A stretch of 34,086 bases of DNA. Origin: JBNJDJ01 sp051744845. Its GTDB lineage: Bacteria > Bacillota > Clostridia > Peptostreptococcales > Acidaminobacteraceae. Numbering within the stretch: position 1 is the first letter of the stretch; every line of letters starts with the position of its first letter. Where the stretch lies: the NCBI GenBank assembly GCA_051744845.1, contig JBNJDJ010000018.1, positions 1 to 34,086 of the forward strand, given 5' to 3'. The notes under the pieces were generated by a model that had not been told where the DNA came from, ran no database searches, and saw only the letters and a program-made list of their open reading frames with translations. A program made the translations under genes and the position numbers. This document shows positions 17,870 to 26,060 of this stretch, piece after piece.

Positions 17870-18385
17870 TTATTTAGCTTCTTCAACTGATTCAACTACT
17901 TGATCTGACTTATATTTATCTAAAATCTTAGGGACATCTTCAGGAGTCAATTTACCGTGAGTATCGTCATTAACCATTATTACTGGTGCTAAACCACAAG
18001 CTCCTATACAAGCAACTGTTTCTAATGTAAATTGTAAATCTTCAGTAGTTTCTCCATCATTTATTTCTAGTTCTTCTTTTAACTTATCGAAAATTTTACC
18101 TGCTCCTCTTACGTGACAAGCTGTACCCATACATACTCTAATTATATTTTCTCCTCTAGGTTCTAAATGAAATTGCGAGTAAAAAGTAACAACTCCGTAA
18201 ACTTCTGCAAATGTAAGTTTTAAATACTTACCTATTTCATGCATTATTTTTTCAGGTAGATAACCATATTCATTTTGAGCCTTTTGTAAAATTGGAATTA
18301 AATTTTTTTGTTTTTTATCATAATTTTCTAAAACTTTTTTTAATGGCTTTAAGTCAATCGATTCTTTTTCATTTTTATTTGTCAT
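17870..18385 (-). CDS. hndA: NuoE/HndA-like [2Fe-2S] subunit
   Basis: A 171-residue subunit of the NuoE family. A helical N-terminal part leads into a thioredoxin-like domain with the [2Fe-2S] ligands C85, C90 (CMGTACHVRG) and C126, C130 (CIGACG). It relays electrons next to the flavin subunit HndC. A 39-nt gap separates it from focA and contains a short possible hairpin around CTACTT/AAGTGG; this may only tune the relative expression of channel and enzyme. Length and motifs are typical. The role in a formate dehydrogenase rather than hydrogenase follows from the neighbouring fdhA. Confidence 0.93.
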   Translation of the reverse strand: MTNKNEKESIDLKPLKKVLENYDKKQKNLIPILQKAQNEYGYLPEKIMHEIGKYLKLTFAEVYGVVTFYSQFHLEPRGENIIRVCMGTACHVRGAGKIFDKLKEELEINDGETTEDLQFTLETVACIGACGLAPVIMVNDDTHGKLTPEDVPKILDKYKSDQVVESVEEAK

Positions 18386-18424
18386 AATTTCCCACTTTAA
18401 AAGTAGGCTTCACCACCTTTCATT

Positions 18425-19279
18425 TTAATTAACTGATTCTTTAGTTTTAATTGATTTTTTTTCATTAGATTCAGATTTAAAAATAATATAATAAATTATT
18501 CCTATAAATACTCCTCCACCTAATATATTTCCAATTGTAGCAACTACTATATTATGAGTTGCACCTGCTAAGTTAAGATATGATAATTTATCACTAGAAA
18601 TTTCTAAAATTGAACTATATTTAGCTTTAGATATAATACCTGCTGGAATATAATACATATTTGCTATACTATGTTCAAAACCACCAGCTACAAAAGCCAT
18701 TATTGGAAACCAACTAGCTAATACTTTTCCAACCATTGTTTTACAACCAATTGCCATCCATACTGCTAAACAAACTACAAAATTAGCTAAAATACCTCTA
18801 GTTAAAATTTCAATTGTAGATAAAGATGTTTTACCTGCAGCAATTTTAACATGCAATGCTCCTAATGCTCCACTTGATGCTTCAAATAAACCAGAATAAT
18901 ATACTAAAGCAAGAAAAATAATTGATCCAATAAAATTACCTATATATACCCAAAACCAATTATTTAACATAGATTTCATAGATACTTTATTATCTAAATA
19001 TCCTAGAAAAATTAATGTATTACCAGTAAATAAATCTGCACCTGCTACTAATACTAAAATAAGACCTACTGGAAATACTGCTCCTTGAACAAATTTCATC
19101 ATTCCATAAGATGAATCAAAATTATGAATCACCATATTTGATGCATATGCGCCTAAAGCAATAAATAAACCTGCTAAAATCCCTAAAAGCAGCATTTGTT
19201 TATTTGTTCTACTTGTTTTTTTCTCTCCAACTGAAATAACTGCATCTGTAATTTCATTTGGACTTAATAAATCCTTCAT
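18425..19279 (-). CDS. focA: Formate/nitrite transporter family channel FocA
   Basis: A 284-residue integral membrane protein with six hydrophobic segments. FTGNT in the omega-loop region (ADLFTGNTLI) and FEHSIANMYYIP, with the pore histidine at 203, match FocA. It moves formate (or related small anions) across the membrane; direction is set by pH and gradient. It is the first gene of the formate dehydrogenase operon, with AAGGAGG upstream of the ATG and a clear promoter. A nitrite or hydrosulfide role is possible in this superfamily, but the fdh context favours formate. Confidence 0.92.
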   Translation of the reverse strand: MKDLLSPNEITDAVISVGEKKTSRTNKQMLLLGILAGLFIALGAYASNMVIHNFDSSYGMMKFVQGAVFPVGLILVLVAGADLFTGNTLIFLGYLDNKVSMKSMLNNWFWVYIGNFIGSIIFLALVYYSGLFEASSGALGALHVKIAAGKTSLSTIEILTRGILANFVVCLAVWMAIGCKTMVGKVLASWFPIMAFVAGGFEHSIANMYYIPAGIISKAKYSSILEISSDKLSYLNLAGATHNIVVATIGNILGGGVFIGIIYYIIFKSESNEKKSIKTKESVN

Positions 19280-19297
19280 AAAAGCCTCCTTATCAAT

Positions 19298-19335
19298 TTG
19301 TTATTTTTTTAACGACTTCGTTAACATTATAACAA
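19298..19335 (-). promoter_or_regulatory. Two adjacent Rex-like operators at the focA promoter
   Basis: On the plus strand, TTGTTAT-TTTT-TTAACGA (19298-19315) and TCGTTAA-CATT-ATAACAA (19318-19335) each match the Rex consensus TTGTTAA-N4-TTAACAA at 12 of 14 defined positions. The second covers the -10 element and the first covers the early transcript. A further half-site TTGTTAT follows at 19338-19344. Rex is a repressor released by NADH, so NADH/NAD would set operon expression. The same bases can also be read as two 7-2-7 palindromes. Confidence 0.65.
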
Positions 19336-19353
19336 GTTTGTTATATAAGTCAA
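19326..19353 (-). promoter_or_regulatory. Sigma-A-type promoter of focA-hnd-fdhA
   Basis: TTGACT (19348-19353) and TATAAT (19326-19331) on the minus strand are separated by 16 bases. Transcription would start near 19319 and run about 40 bases to the focA start. Confidence 0.8.
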
Positions 19354-19685
19354 TAGTGTTTTTCAAAAAAACACATTATTTTCTTATCATAAGCTTTAAT
19401 AATCATATTTTATGTTATTTTGCATAGATATACAGTATAATGATTGTTATTTTTATAACATTTTTGATTATATTTAGCAAATTATTTTTATATACTTTTT
19501 AAAAAATTAAATTTATAACAATTTTAACTTTTTATTTAAATAAAAAAATCAATTTATCTTTATTTAATTTAAAATAAATAAAAAACAAATTGATTCAATA
19601 TATAATTATTAAATTTTTAAGCATAGTATTTCTATAGTGAACTTTTTTTATATAAATCAATAATTTATTTTTGAAAAACTAAAAC
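19336..19685. other. AT-rich intergenic stretch between focA and the GNAT gene
   Basis: The focA-GNAT gap (19280-19685) holds the focA promoter and operators, the GNAT terminator and a third weak Rex-like site at 19444-19461 (TTGTTAT-TTTT-ATAACAT). I see no coding potential or RNA gene in the rest. Confidence 0.6.
19547..19595 (-). terminator. Intrinsic terminator after the GNAT gene
   Basis: AATCAATTT (19547-19555) and AAATTGATT (19587-19595) pair perfectly, with TTATTTA/TAAATAA inside. The minus transcript then runs into seven T (19542-19548). It lies about 90 bases after the GNAT stop codon. Confidence 0.65.
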
Positions 19686-20237
19686 TTATAAATTATTTTC
19701 TAAAAAATATGCCATTACTAACTCATCTCTAAAATCATCTTTACCTATACATTTATTTTTCTTTAAAAGCCCTTCTTTTTCAAAACCAAATTTTTTATAA
19801 AGACCAATAGCTTTCTCATTAGTAGCATCTACTCTTAAAGAAATTTTTATTAAGTTATTATCATCAGCCCATTTTAAAAGATTATTTAGAAATGCAGAAC
19901 CAATACCTAAGTTCCAATATTCTTTTAATACTGCCATACCGAATTCGCCTTTATGACTATACCTTTTATTTTTTTCACCACTAAATCCTAATGTAGCAAC
20001 TACTTTATTTTTTAATGATGCTTTTAAAAACAAACTATTTTCATCAGAATTTTGTTTTTTAATAAATTCTTTTTCTTGTTTTTCTGTTAAATTAAATTCA
20101 CCAGGAGCTCTTAATAAAAAGTCAGTTTCTAAGTCAACTTTTTTCATAAATTCAATTAAATTTTTAGCGTCTTCAACGTTTACTTGTGAAATTTTAATTT
20201 TTCCTTTTTTAGTATCAATAAACCTTTCTTTAACCAT
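19686..20237 (-). CDS. GNAT-family N-acetyltransferase
   Basis: A 183-residue protein of the GNAT fold. The acetyl-CoA motif GMAVLKEYWNLGIGSAFL lies near the middle, and NEKAIGLYKKFGFEKEGLLKK near the end is the typical motif-B region. It resembles RimJ/RimL-like and small-molecule acetyltransferases; the acceptor is unknown. It has its own promoter and terminator and is divergent from the Gfo/Idh/MocA gene, so it is probably a single-gene unit. An unusually G-rich ribosome site (AAGGGGGG) precedes the ATG. Confidence 0.88.
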   Translation of the reverse strand: MVKERFIDTKKGKIKISQVNVEDAKNLIEFMKKVDLETDFLLRAPGEFNLTEKQEKEFIKKQNSDENSLFLKASLKNKVVATLGFSGEKNKRYSHKGEFGMAVLKEYWNLGIGSAFLNNLLKWADDNNLIKISLRVDATNEKAIGLYKKFGFEKEGLLKKNKCIGKDDFRDELVMAYFLENNL

Positions 20238-20271
20238 AGTCCCCCCTTTAAACTACTATATATTTTGTCAA

Positions 20272-20300
20272 ATTATATCTTAAAAATCACTTTAATTCAA
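20272..20300 (-). promoter_or_regulatory. Promoter of the GNAT gene
   Basis: TTGAAT (20295-20300) and TATAAT (20272-20277) on the minus strand are 17 bases apart, upstream of the AAGGGGGG ribosome site. Confidence 0.7.
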
Positions 20301-20340
20301 AATATAATCTTATTTTTAATATTTTTAAGATTTCTTAAGT

Positions 20341-20369
20341 TTGACTCTTTAGAATTAAAAATATACAAT
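20341..20369 (+). promoter_or_regulatory. Promoter of the Gfo/Idh/MocA gene
   Basis: TTGACT (20341-20346) and TACAAT (20364-20369) are 17 bases apart, followed by AAAGGAG before the ATG at 20390. Confidence 0.65.
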
Positions 20370-20389
20370 TAAATAAAAAGGAGAATTTT

Positions 20390-21361
20390 ATGATTAGATG
20401 GGGAATTATTGGAACTGGTTTTATTGCAAATGAATTTGCAAAAGATTTTGAAAATGCTAAATCTGGTAAATTAATGGCTGTATCTTCAAGATCTTTAAAA
20501 AAAGCTAATAAATTTGCTAATCGATATAATATAAAAATGCGTTTTGATTCATACGAGAAATTAGCTTCTTCTAAAGATATAGATGTAGTATATGTCGCAA
20601 CTCCTAATACTATGCATTTTGAAAATGCCTATATGCTTTTAAAAAATAATAAACATGTTTTATGTGAAAAACCTGTTACTATTAATCAAAAAGAGTTAAA
20701 AAAATTAATTGAATTAGCTAAAAAGAAAGATTTACTCTTTATGGAAGGAATGTGGAGTTTATTCCAACCTGGAATTGTTCAAGCTAAAAAATGGATAGAT
20801 AATAACGAAATTGGACATATTAAAACTCTAAAAGCAGAATTTGGATTTAAAGCTGAATTTAATCCTGAAAATAGATTATTTAATCTTAAATTAGGTGGAG
20901 GAAGTTTACTTGATATAGGAATATATCCTATAGCTTTAGCTACATATATTTTTAAAAGTATGCCTAATGATTTAAATACTATGAGCTATATTGGTAAGAC
21001 TGGCGTTGATGAACAACTTCATATTAATTTAAAATATGAAAAGGACCAAATAGCTACTCTTTCTTCTTCTTTGTTAACAAAATATAATGATGATGCATTT
21101 ATTTATGGTACTGATGGATATATTCATATTCCTAACTTTTGGCATTCTAAAAAGGCTATTTTAGTTAAAGGAAATAAAAGAATTGAATATAATACTCCTA
21201 CTAAAGTACATGGATATGCTTATGAAGTAGACCATATTAATAAACTACTTAAAAATTCTATAAAAGAAAGTCCTATAATTTCATATAATCATAGTCTTAT
21301 TTCAATGAAAATTATGGATAATGTTAGAAAAGATATTAATTTAAAATATCCTTTTGAATAA
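20390..21361 (+). CDS. Gfo/Idh/MocA-family NAD(P)-dependent oxidoreductase
   Basis: A 323-residue soluble dehydrogenase and the only plus-strand gene recognised. The Rossmann nucleotide-binding motif IGTGFIA is at residues 7-13, VATPNTMH marks the end of the fold, and CEKPVT carries the catalytic-site lysine region. MEGMWSLFQP and GGGSLLDIGIYPI are typical of the trans-dihydrodiol dehydrogenase-like subgroup. It probably oxidises or reduces a sugar, inositol or related cyclic substrate; the substrate is not identifiable. It stands alone between a divergent GNAT gene and a convergent amylase gene, sharing a terminator with the latter. Confidence 0.92.
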   Translation: MIRWGIIGTGFIANEFAKDFENAKSGKLMAVSSRSLKKANKFANRYNIKMRFDSYEKLASSKDIDVVYVATPNTMHFENAYMLLKNNKHVLCEKPVTINQKELKKLIELAKKKDLLFMEGMWSLFQPGIVQAKKWIDNNEIGHIKTLKAEFGFKAEFNPENRLFNLKLGGGSLLDIGIYPIALATYIFKSMPNDLNTMSYIGKTGVDEQLHINLKYEKDQIATLSSSLLTKYNDDAFIYGTDGYIHIPNFWHSKKAILVKGNKRIEYNTPTKVHGYAYEVDHINKLLKNSIKESPIISYNHSLISMKIMDNVRKDINLKYPFE

Positions 21362-21365
21362 AATT

Positions 21366-21393
21366 TTAGAGAATGTTTTTAAGCATTCTCTAA
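21366..21393 (+). terminator. Intrinsic terminator between convergent genes
   Basis: TTAGAGAATG and CATTCTCTAA form a perfect 10-pair stem with an 8-base loop, followed on the plus strand by TTTTTAT. It starts four bases after the plus-strand gene and may also stop the amylase transcript. Confidence 0.85.
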
Positions 21394-21402
21394 TTTTTAT
21401 AC

Positions 21403-23196
21403 TTATTTTTTTATAAAAGCTATACGTCCAAATGGTTCTATTGTGATTTTCAAAACTAATTTGTCATTCACTAATTCTACATTTTTAGTTTTATTTATTT
21501 TTTGTTCATCAGATGCATAAATACATTCAAAACTAGTTTCATCAGTAACTAAATTATCATCTAATAAAATATAATAAGTCAATTCTTTATCTACTGAAGT
21601 ATTAAAAGCTAAAAGTATTTCCTCATTACTTAAAATCTTAGACCATGCAACAATAGTTTCTATTCTAGAATCACCTATTTTTTCAGGTAAATCAAATTTT
21701 TTACCATCTTCAGAGATTTTTCTTAGAAACTGTCTTCCATGTCTCAAAGCAGTATGTTCATTTCTTAAGTTTAAAATATCGGAAAGTTCTTTATAAACAT
21801 TATTTGAATCATCAAAAAAATGTACATCTTGGGTTCTAAAAGCACCGTACTTAGAACCAAACATTGCTTCTCTAACATAAGCATCTCCATTTCCTTTTCC
21901 ATCAAAAGCCTGCTCAGTTCCATAATATATACAAGGTATACCTGAAGTTAATACATTTAAAAATAAACAATTTTTTAATAATTTAGCTGTCTCTTTATTA
22001 GCAGTAAATCTATATTTTAAATCTTCTCCTAAGCTAACCATATCGTGATCATCAAACATTGTAACTACATTATCTTTATACCAAAGATTTTCATCTATTC
22101 CTAAAATGTCTGTATTAGAAAAAATATCAAAATAATTTTTAGGTTCTTGTTTCCCTTTAGCTACTTCTTCTAATGTATTAGGAATATTATTAATACCTAG
22201 TGCAGCATCTAATCCAGTTTTTTGCATAGTTTCATATGCAAAATCAAATCCTCCAGTAATTTCTCCAATAATATAGAAATTATCTTTACCAATATTATGT
22301 GTGAATTCATGTAATTCTCTTACAAAATATTTTATAGCTTCTGGTTCAACGTGTTTAACAGTATCAAGTCTATATCCATCAATATCAAATTCACCAATCC
22401 AATAAGAATATGCTTTAGTTAATACTTTCAAAGCTTCAGATATTTCAAATTCATTATCTTTTTGAGTCCCTAAATAATGACTTTTTAAAGATAAAAAATC
22501 ACCTCTAATATATTCAGGATGATTTTCCCAATCTTGAATCTCACCTTTACATTCATAGGAATCTAGAGTTTGTAATTCTTTAGGCCAAATAGCTTTATCA
22601 ATATCTTTATCTTCTAAAGGTAATTCATCAACACTTATATTTGGTTCACCATTTTCATCTCTAAATCCTTTAACTTCAAAAATATCCCCATTATATTTAG
22701 GACCTGAATTTTCATAAGCAAATACATCACCTGAATGATTTATAATAATATCTAAAATAATATACATATCTCGTTTATGAGCTTCTTTTACTAAAGTTTT
22801 TAAATCTTCTTTATTACCTAAATGAGGTTCGATTTCTAAATAATTTTGTATTCCATATCCATGATAGCTTTCTTGAAAAGGTACTTGTTTAAAAATTGGA
22901 CTTAACCATATAGTAGTAATACCTAAATCTTTTAAATAATCTAATTTACTTATAACTCCTTTTATAGTACCACCATTATATTTGTCTTTCCAATTTTCCC
23001 ATTCTTCTTCAGTTTCATTTTTATAAATATTTTCATAATCATCTGAAGTATATATATTTTTTTGATCTTCTTTAGCATCTGAAAATCTATCTACTAATAA
23101 AAAATACATAACTTGGTCTTCCCAACTTCGTGGTGAAGGATAGTACTTTTTATCTTTTACAATATCTTTCAAATTAAAATCATTAATACTTCTCAT
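21403..23196 (-). CDS. GH13 alpha-amylase family glycosidase, cytoplasmic
   Basis: A 597-residue glycoside hydrolase family 13 enzyme acting on alpha-1,4/1,6-glucans or maltodextrins. The four conserved regions are present: DIIINH (149-154), GYRLDTVKH with nucleophile D278, acid E312 in GEITGG, and FDDHD with D385. There is no signal peptide, so it acts inside the cell on imported or stored glucan. The C terminus is a beta-rich domain C. It follows the VOC gene by 14 nt, and the pair is probably one transcript. Substrate specificity (neopullulanase, cyclomaltodextrinase, dextranase-like) cannot be settled here. Confidence 0.93.
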   Translation of the reverse strand: MRSINDFNLKDIVKDKKYYPSPRSWEDQVMYFLLVDRFSDAKEDQKNIYTSDDYENIYKNETEEEWENWKDKYNGGTIKGVISKLDYLKDLGITTIWLSPIFKQVPFQESYHGYGIQNYLEIEPHLGNKEDLKTLVKEAHKRDMYIILDIIINHSGDVFAYENSGPKYNGDIFEVKGFRDENGEPNISVDELPLEDKDIDKAIWPKELQTLDSYECKGEIQDWENHPEYIRGDFLSLKSHYLGTQKDNEFEISEALKVLTKAYSYWIGEFDIDGYRLDTVKHVEPEAIKYFVRELHEFTHNIGKDNFYIIGEITGGFDFAYETMQKTGLDAALGINNIPNTLEEVAKGKQEPKNYFDIFSNTDILGIDENLWYKDNVVTMFDDHDMVSLGEDLKYRFTANKETAKLLKNCLFLNVLTSGIPCIYYGTEQAFDGKGNGDAYVREAMFGSKYGAFRTQDVHFFDDSNNVYKELSDILNLRNEHTALRHGRQFLRKISEDGKKFDLPEKIGDSRIETIVAWSKILSNEEILLAFNTSVDKELTYYILLDDNLVTDETSFECIYASDEQKINKTKNVELVNDKLVLKITIEPFGRIAFIKK

Positions 23197-23210
23197 ATAA
23201 AACCTCCAAT

Positions 23211-23597
23211 TTAATATAACTCAGTAAAAATTTCATGTATATTTCCATCAGGATCAGCAAATAAAGCTGTACGTTGATTCCATGGCATATCTTTAGGTGG
23301 ATGGATTCCTTTAACACCTTTATCTAGTAAATAGTTATAAAATTCATCTAATTTTTCAGGTGATTCACAAGGAAAAGCTAGTTCAAAAGATTGACCTTTA
23401 GCTTCTTTTTTAAATTCATCGTTATAAATAACCATAACTGACCTTTTACAAATAGCAAATCTTACACCTTCATTTTCAAATTCCACATACTCTGATAAAT
23501 CATTTTTTATTTTAAAACCTAAAATGTTTTGGTAAAAATCTTTCATTTTATCAAATTTTTTAGTCCAAATAGTAACTAACCCAATTTTAATTTCCAT
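23211..23597 (-). CDS. VOC/glyoxalase-fold protein
   Basis: A 128-residue protein of the vicinal-oxygen-chelate superfamily with two beta-alpha-beta-beta-beta halves. FYQNILGFKI near the N terminus and FADPDGNIHEIF near the C terminus, with the metal-ligand glutamate, are characteristic. Possible roles include glyoxalase-like, dioxygenase-like or resistance functions; none can be chosen. AGGAGG precedes the ATG closely. It is the first gene of a probable two-gene unit with the amylase. Confidence 0.88.
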   Translation of the reverse strand: MEIKIGLVTIWTKKFDKMKDFYQNILGFKIKNDLSEYVEFENEGVRFAICKRSVMVIYNDEFKKEAKGQSFELAFPCESPEKLDEFYNYLLDKGVKGIHPPKDMPWNQRTALFADPDGNIHEIFTELY

Positions 23598-23683
23598 ATT
23601 CCTCCTATTTTCTTAATATTCAAAAAATATAAAATATTTATTTTATTTTTATATTTATACCATTTAAAAAACACTTTAATCAT

Positions 23684-23698
23684 GCAAACGTTTCTTAA
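23684..23698 (-). promoter_or_regulatory. Possible CcpA-type cre site upstream of VOC-amylase
   Basis: The minus strand reads AAGAAACGTTTGCAT, centred on the palindrome AAACGTTT. It matches a relaxed cre consensus (AA-N-CG, C-W) but lacks the leading TG. Carbon control of an amylase would make sense; the match alone is weak. Confidence 0.3.
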
Positions 23699-23699
23699 A

Positions 23700-24221
23700 T
23701 TATAAACTATCTTTCCATTTTTTAGCCTTTTTATCAATCATTTTTATAAAATCATTTTTTCCTTCAATATATTTATCAATATTTTCTGGATATTTTTTTG
23801 CCAACTTATCTTTTAATTCAGAATATTTTTTTGCTTTTTCAGGGTGAGCATTCATATAATCTCTAAAAATAATATGTCTTTGAATTTCTTTATTTCCTTT
23901 TTCAAAAAAATGTATATGATGAGTTCTATTATATTTACCCTTTAAAAAGAAACGTCTTTTTTCAATACCAAATTCACCTTTAGAAATATATCCTAAAGCC
24001 TCCAATCTATATGTTAAATTATCAACTATTTTTAAATCTTTAACGACTCCTAAAATATCAATAACTGGCTTGGCTTTTATTCCTTTAATAGCTGTTGAAC
24101 CAATGTGATATATATTTACTAAGTTATCTTTAAATATCTTTTGAATTTTTAATTTTTCTTTTTTATATTTTTCTTTCCATTTAGTATTATAATCTAAAAC
24201 TTCAACTTTCCTTTTTTTCAT
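23700..24221 (-). CDS. GrpB-family protein (nucleotidyltransferase-like)
   Basis: A 173-residue member of the GrpB/UPF0157 family, related to the nucleotidyltransferase fold. The marker IGSTAIKGIKAKPVIDI is at about residues 41-57, with a later HHIHFF and HIIFRDYMNAHPE. Function in this family is largely undetermined; some members are fused to CoaE. The GGAG ribosome site precedes the ATG directly downstream of an intrinsic-terminator-like hairpin, so it is either a separate unit or subject to readthrough. Confidence 0.88.
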   Translation of the reverse strand: MKKRKVEVLDYNTKWKEKYKKEKLKIQKIFKDNLVNIYHIGSTAIKGIKAKPVIDILGVVKDLKIVDNLTYRLEALGYISKGEFGIEKRRFFLKGKYNRTHHIHFFEKGNKEIQRHIIFRDYMNAHPEKAKKYSELKDKLAKKYPENIDKYIEGKNDFIKMIDKKAKKWKDSL

Positions 24222-24242
24222 TAATCTCCTTTCAAAAAATTA

Positions 24243-24265
24243 AATCACAAGAAAAACTTGTGATT
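24243..24265 (-). terminator. Terminator or attenuator between the GNAT gene and grpB
   Basis: AATCACAAG and CTTGTGATT pair perfectly over a 5-base loop; the minus transcript continues into TAATTTTTT. A TATAAT at 24288-24293 upstream could place this hairpin in the grpB leader, but no good -35 is seen. Confidence 0.7.
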
Positions 24266-24311
24266 AATCTAGTTAAATATTTAATTTATTATACTACAAA
24301 TTGTGAAAAAA

Positions 24312-24848
24312 TTATAGTAATTTTCCATTTTCATCATAAAAAGAATTGCAAAATTTAATCTTTCCTTCGGGAACTTTTTTGTTTAAACTAAGTATTTTTA
24401 AATATTCATTAATTGGACTATCATTTTCAATTATAATATTATAATCTAGTGCTTTTTTAAAACCAAATTGTTTATAATATGGTCCACCTAACACTATTAT
24501 CCAAGGATATTTTAATTTTTTAGCTTCTTTTATAGAATATTTAACTAATCTTTTCCCAATAGACTTTTTTTGATAATCTGGTAAAACTGCTAAAGGACCT
24601 AAAACTAAACCTACTTGATTATCTATATGTGCTTTAGTTAAAATGTTATATCCTACTATTTTTTTATTATATAAAGCATTAAAACATAGATCTTTAATAT
24701 ATCCATTATCATCTAATACTCTTTTAGCAAAATTCCATTCATTATATTTATCACTTTTACCTTCTTTGTAAAAGGCTTTTTTTAAAACACTTATTACTTC
24801 ATCTAAGTCATTTTTGTTAAATTTTTGTATTTTTATCTTTTTTTTCAT
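24312..24848 (-). CDS. GNAT-family N-acetyltransferase, YhbS-like
   Basis: A 178-residue acetyltransferase. LGPLAVLPDYQKKSIGKRLVKYSIKE is the acetyl-CoA binding motif, and GGPYYKQFGFKKAL matches the YhbS-type subgroup. The substrate is unknown. It overlaps the end of the phzF-like gene by 32 nt in another frame. The first in-frame ATG is used, although its nearest GGAG is about 12 bases away. The overlap suggests co-translation with the PhzF protein. Confidence 0.88.
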   Translation of the reverse strand: MKKKIKIQKFNKNDLDEVISVLKKAFYKEGKSDKYNEWNFAKRVLDDNGYIKDLCFNALYNKKIVGYNILTKAHIDNQVGLVLGPLAVLPDYQKKSIGKRLVKYSIKEAKKLKYPWIIVLGGPYYKQFGFKKALDYNIIIENDSPINEYLKILSLNKKVPEGKIKFCNSFYDENGKLL

Positions 24849-25623
24849 TTATAAATATATCTCCTTTTAAATAAGTAACTGCTTTACCTGATATTTGAAT
24901 TTTATCACCTAAATAATTACAAATTAACTTTCCACCTCTTTTAGATAACTGTAAAGCTTTAAAATTATTTTTATCTAATCTATTTCTCCAGTAAGGAATA
25001 AGAGTACAGTGGGCTGATCCAGTTACTGGATCCTCATCTATTCCTATAGTAGGTGCAAAGAATCTTGAAACAAAATCACAAGTTTCACCAGGCGCTGTTA
25101 CTATAACAAAATCGTCTAATTTTTTTAACTCTTCCATATTAAGATCTAAGTTTTCAATATCTTTCTTATTTTCAAAAACTGCCATATAATCTCTAGATTT
25201 ATATACTTCCTTAGGCTTTTTACCTAAGCCTTTAACTAATGCTTTAGGTGCTTTGCATTTTTTTCCTTCTCTCTTTGGAAAAGTCATTTTTATTAAATTA
25301 TTTTCTTTTAAAACTTTTAACTTACCACTTTTAGTTTTAAAAACTATCTCAGATTTATTTTTATCAAAATACTCAAAAATTACATAAGCACTAGCAAGTG
25401 TCGCATGACCGCATAAATCAATTTCACCTTTTGGTGTAAACCATCTAAGTTTATATTCATCTTTATCTTTAATAAAAAAGGCTGTTTCAGACAAATTATT
25501 TTCAGCTGCTATATTTTGCATTAAACTATCACTTAACCAACTATCTAATGGGCAGACTGCTGCAGGGTTCCCCTTAAACTGTTCATTTGCAAAAGCATCT
25601 ACTTGATAAATAGGAATTTTCAT
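24817..25623 (-). CDS. PhzF-family isomerase/epimerase-like protein
   Basis: A 268-residue protein of the PhzF fold (two diaminopimelate-epimerase-like halves). The N-terminal IYQVDAFANEQFKGNPAAVC, the catalytic glutamate E46 in LSETAFF, DLCGHATLA and DPVTGSAHC are all conserved. Outside phenazine producers these proteins have undetermined isomerase or hydrolase roles. No phenazine genes are present, so that pathway is unlikely. It follows the lipoprotein gene and overlaps the GNAT gene. Confidence 0.92.
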   Translation of the reverse strand: MKIPIYQVDAFANEQFKGNPAAVCPLDSWLSDSLMQNIAAENNLSETAFFIKDKDEYKLRWFTPKGEIDLCGHATLASAYVIFEYFDKNKSEIVFKTKSGKLKVLKENNLIKMTFPKREGKKCKAPKALVKGLGKKPKEVYKSRDYMAVFENKKDIENLDLNMEELKKLDDFVIVTAPGETCDFVSRFFAPTIGIDEDPVTGSAHCTLIPYWRNRLDKNNFKALQLSKRGGKLICNYLGDKIQISGKAVTYLKGDIFINEKKDKNTKI

Positions 25624-25635
25624 AAACTATCCTTT

Positions 25636-26058
25636 CTACATCTCTTTTTTAATAATCCTTTTTTCAATAATTTCAAATTCTTTTATAAAAGGCTCTAAAT
25701 CTAATATCTCTTTTTTAGTTAAATCTGAAGAGTTAAATATAATTTCTCCATTTATTTCTAAACTTTCACCTTTTAAAATATTTTTATTTAAAATTAATTT
25801 ATGATTATCTAAAATAGCAAGTTTCTCAAATTCATTTGACAAAATTGGTTTAACAGAAATTATTTCAAAATCAGATTTATCATTATTAGTAATTATAATT
25901 GAATATCTAAATCTTTGTTTATCTGTAGTTTCATCAACTTTACCTATGCTAGATTTAGTTGAATTAATAGTTAAACCTTCTTGTCTATTTGTCACATCAT
26001 TATTTACACAACCTACTAGTAATACTGCTAAAATAAATATTAAAATTATTTTTTTCAT
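25636..26058 (-). CDS. Small lipoprotein of unknown function
   Basis: A 140-residue predicted lipoprotein: positively charged start, hydrophobic core, then the lipobox LLVGC with cysteine at 17. The mature part is rich in Lys, Asn and Ile and looks like a single beta-sandwich domain (IIITNNDKSDFEI resembles a carbohydrate- or protein-binding Ig-like fold), but I do not recognise the family. It starts two bases after the YajC-like gene, so the two are probably co-expressed. It would sit on the outer face of the membrane. Confidence 0.8.
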   Translation of the reverse strand: MKKIILIFILAVLLVGCVNNDVTNRQEGLTINSTKSSIGKVDETTDKQRFRYSIIITNNDKSDFEIISVKPILSNEFEKLAILDNHKLILNKNILKGESLEINGEIIFNSSDLTKKEILDLEPFIKEFEIIEKRIIKKEM

Positions 26059-26060
26059 AA

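Noticed and set aside
24817..25623. Phenazine biosynthesis
   Set aside because: Only a PhzF-family protein is present; no other phenazine gene is nearby.
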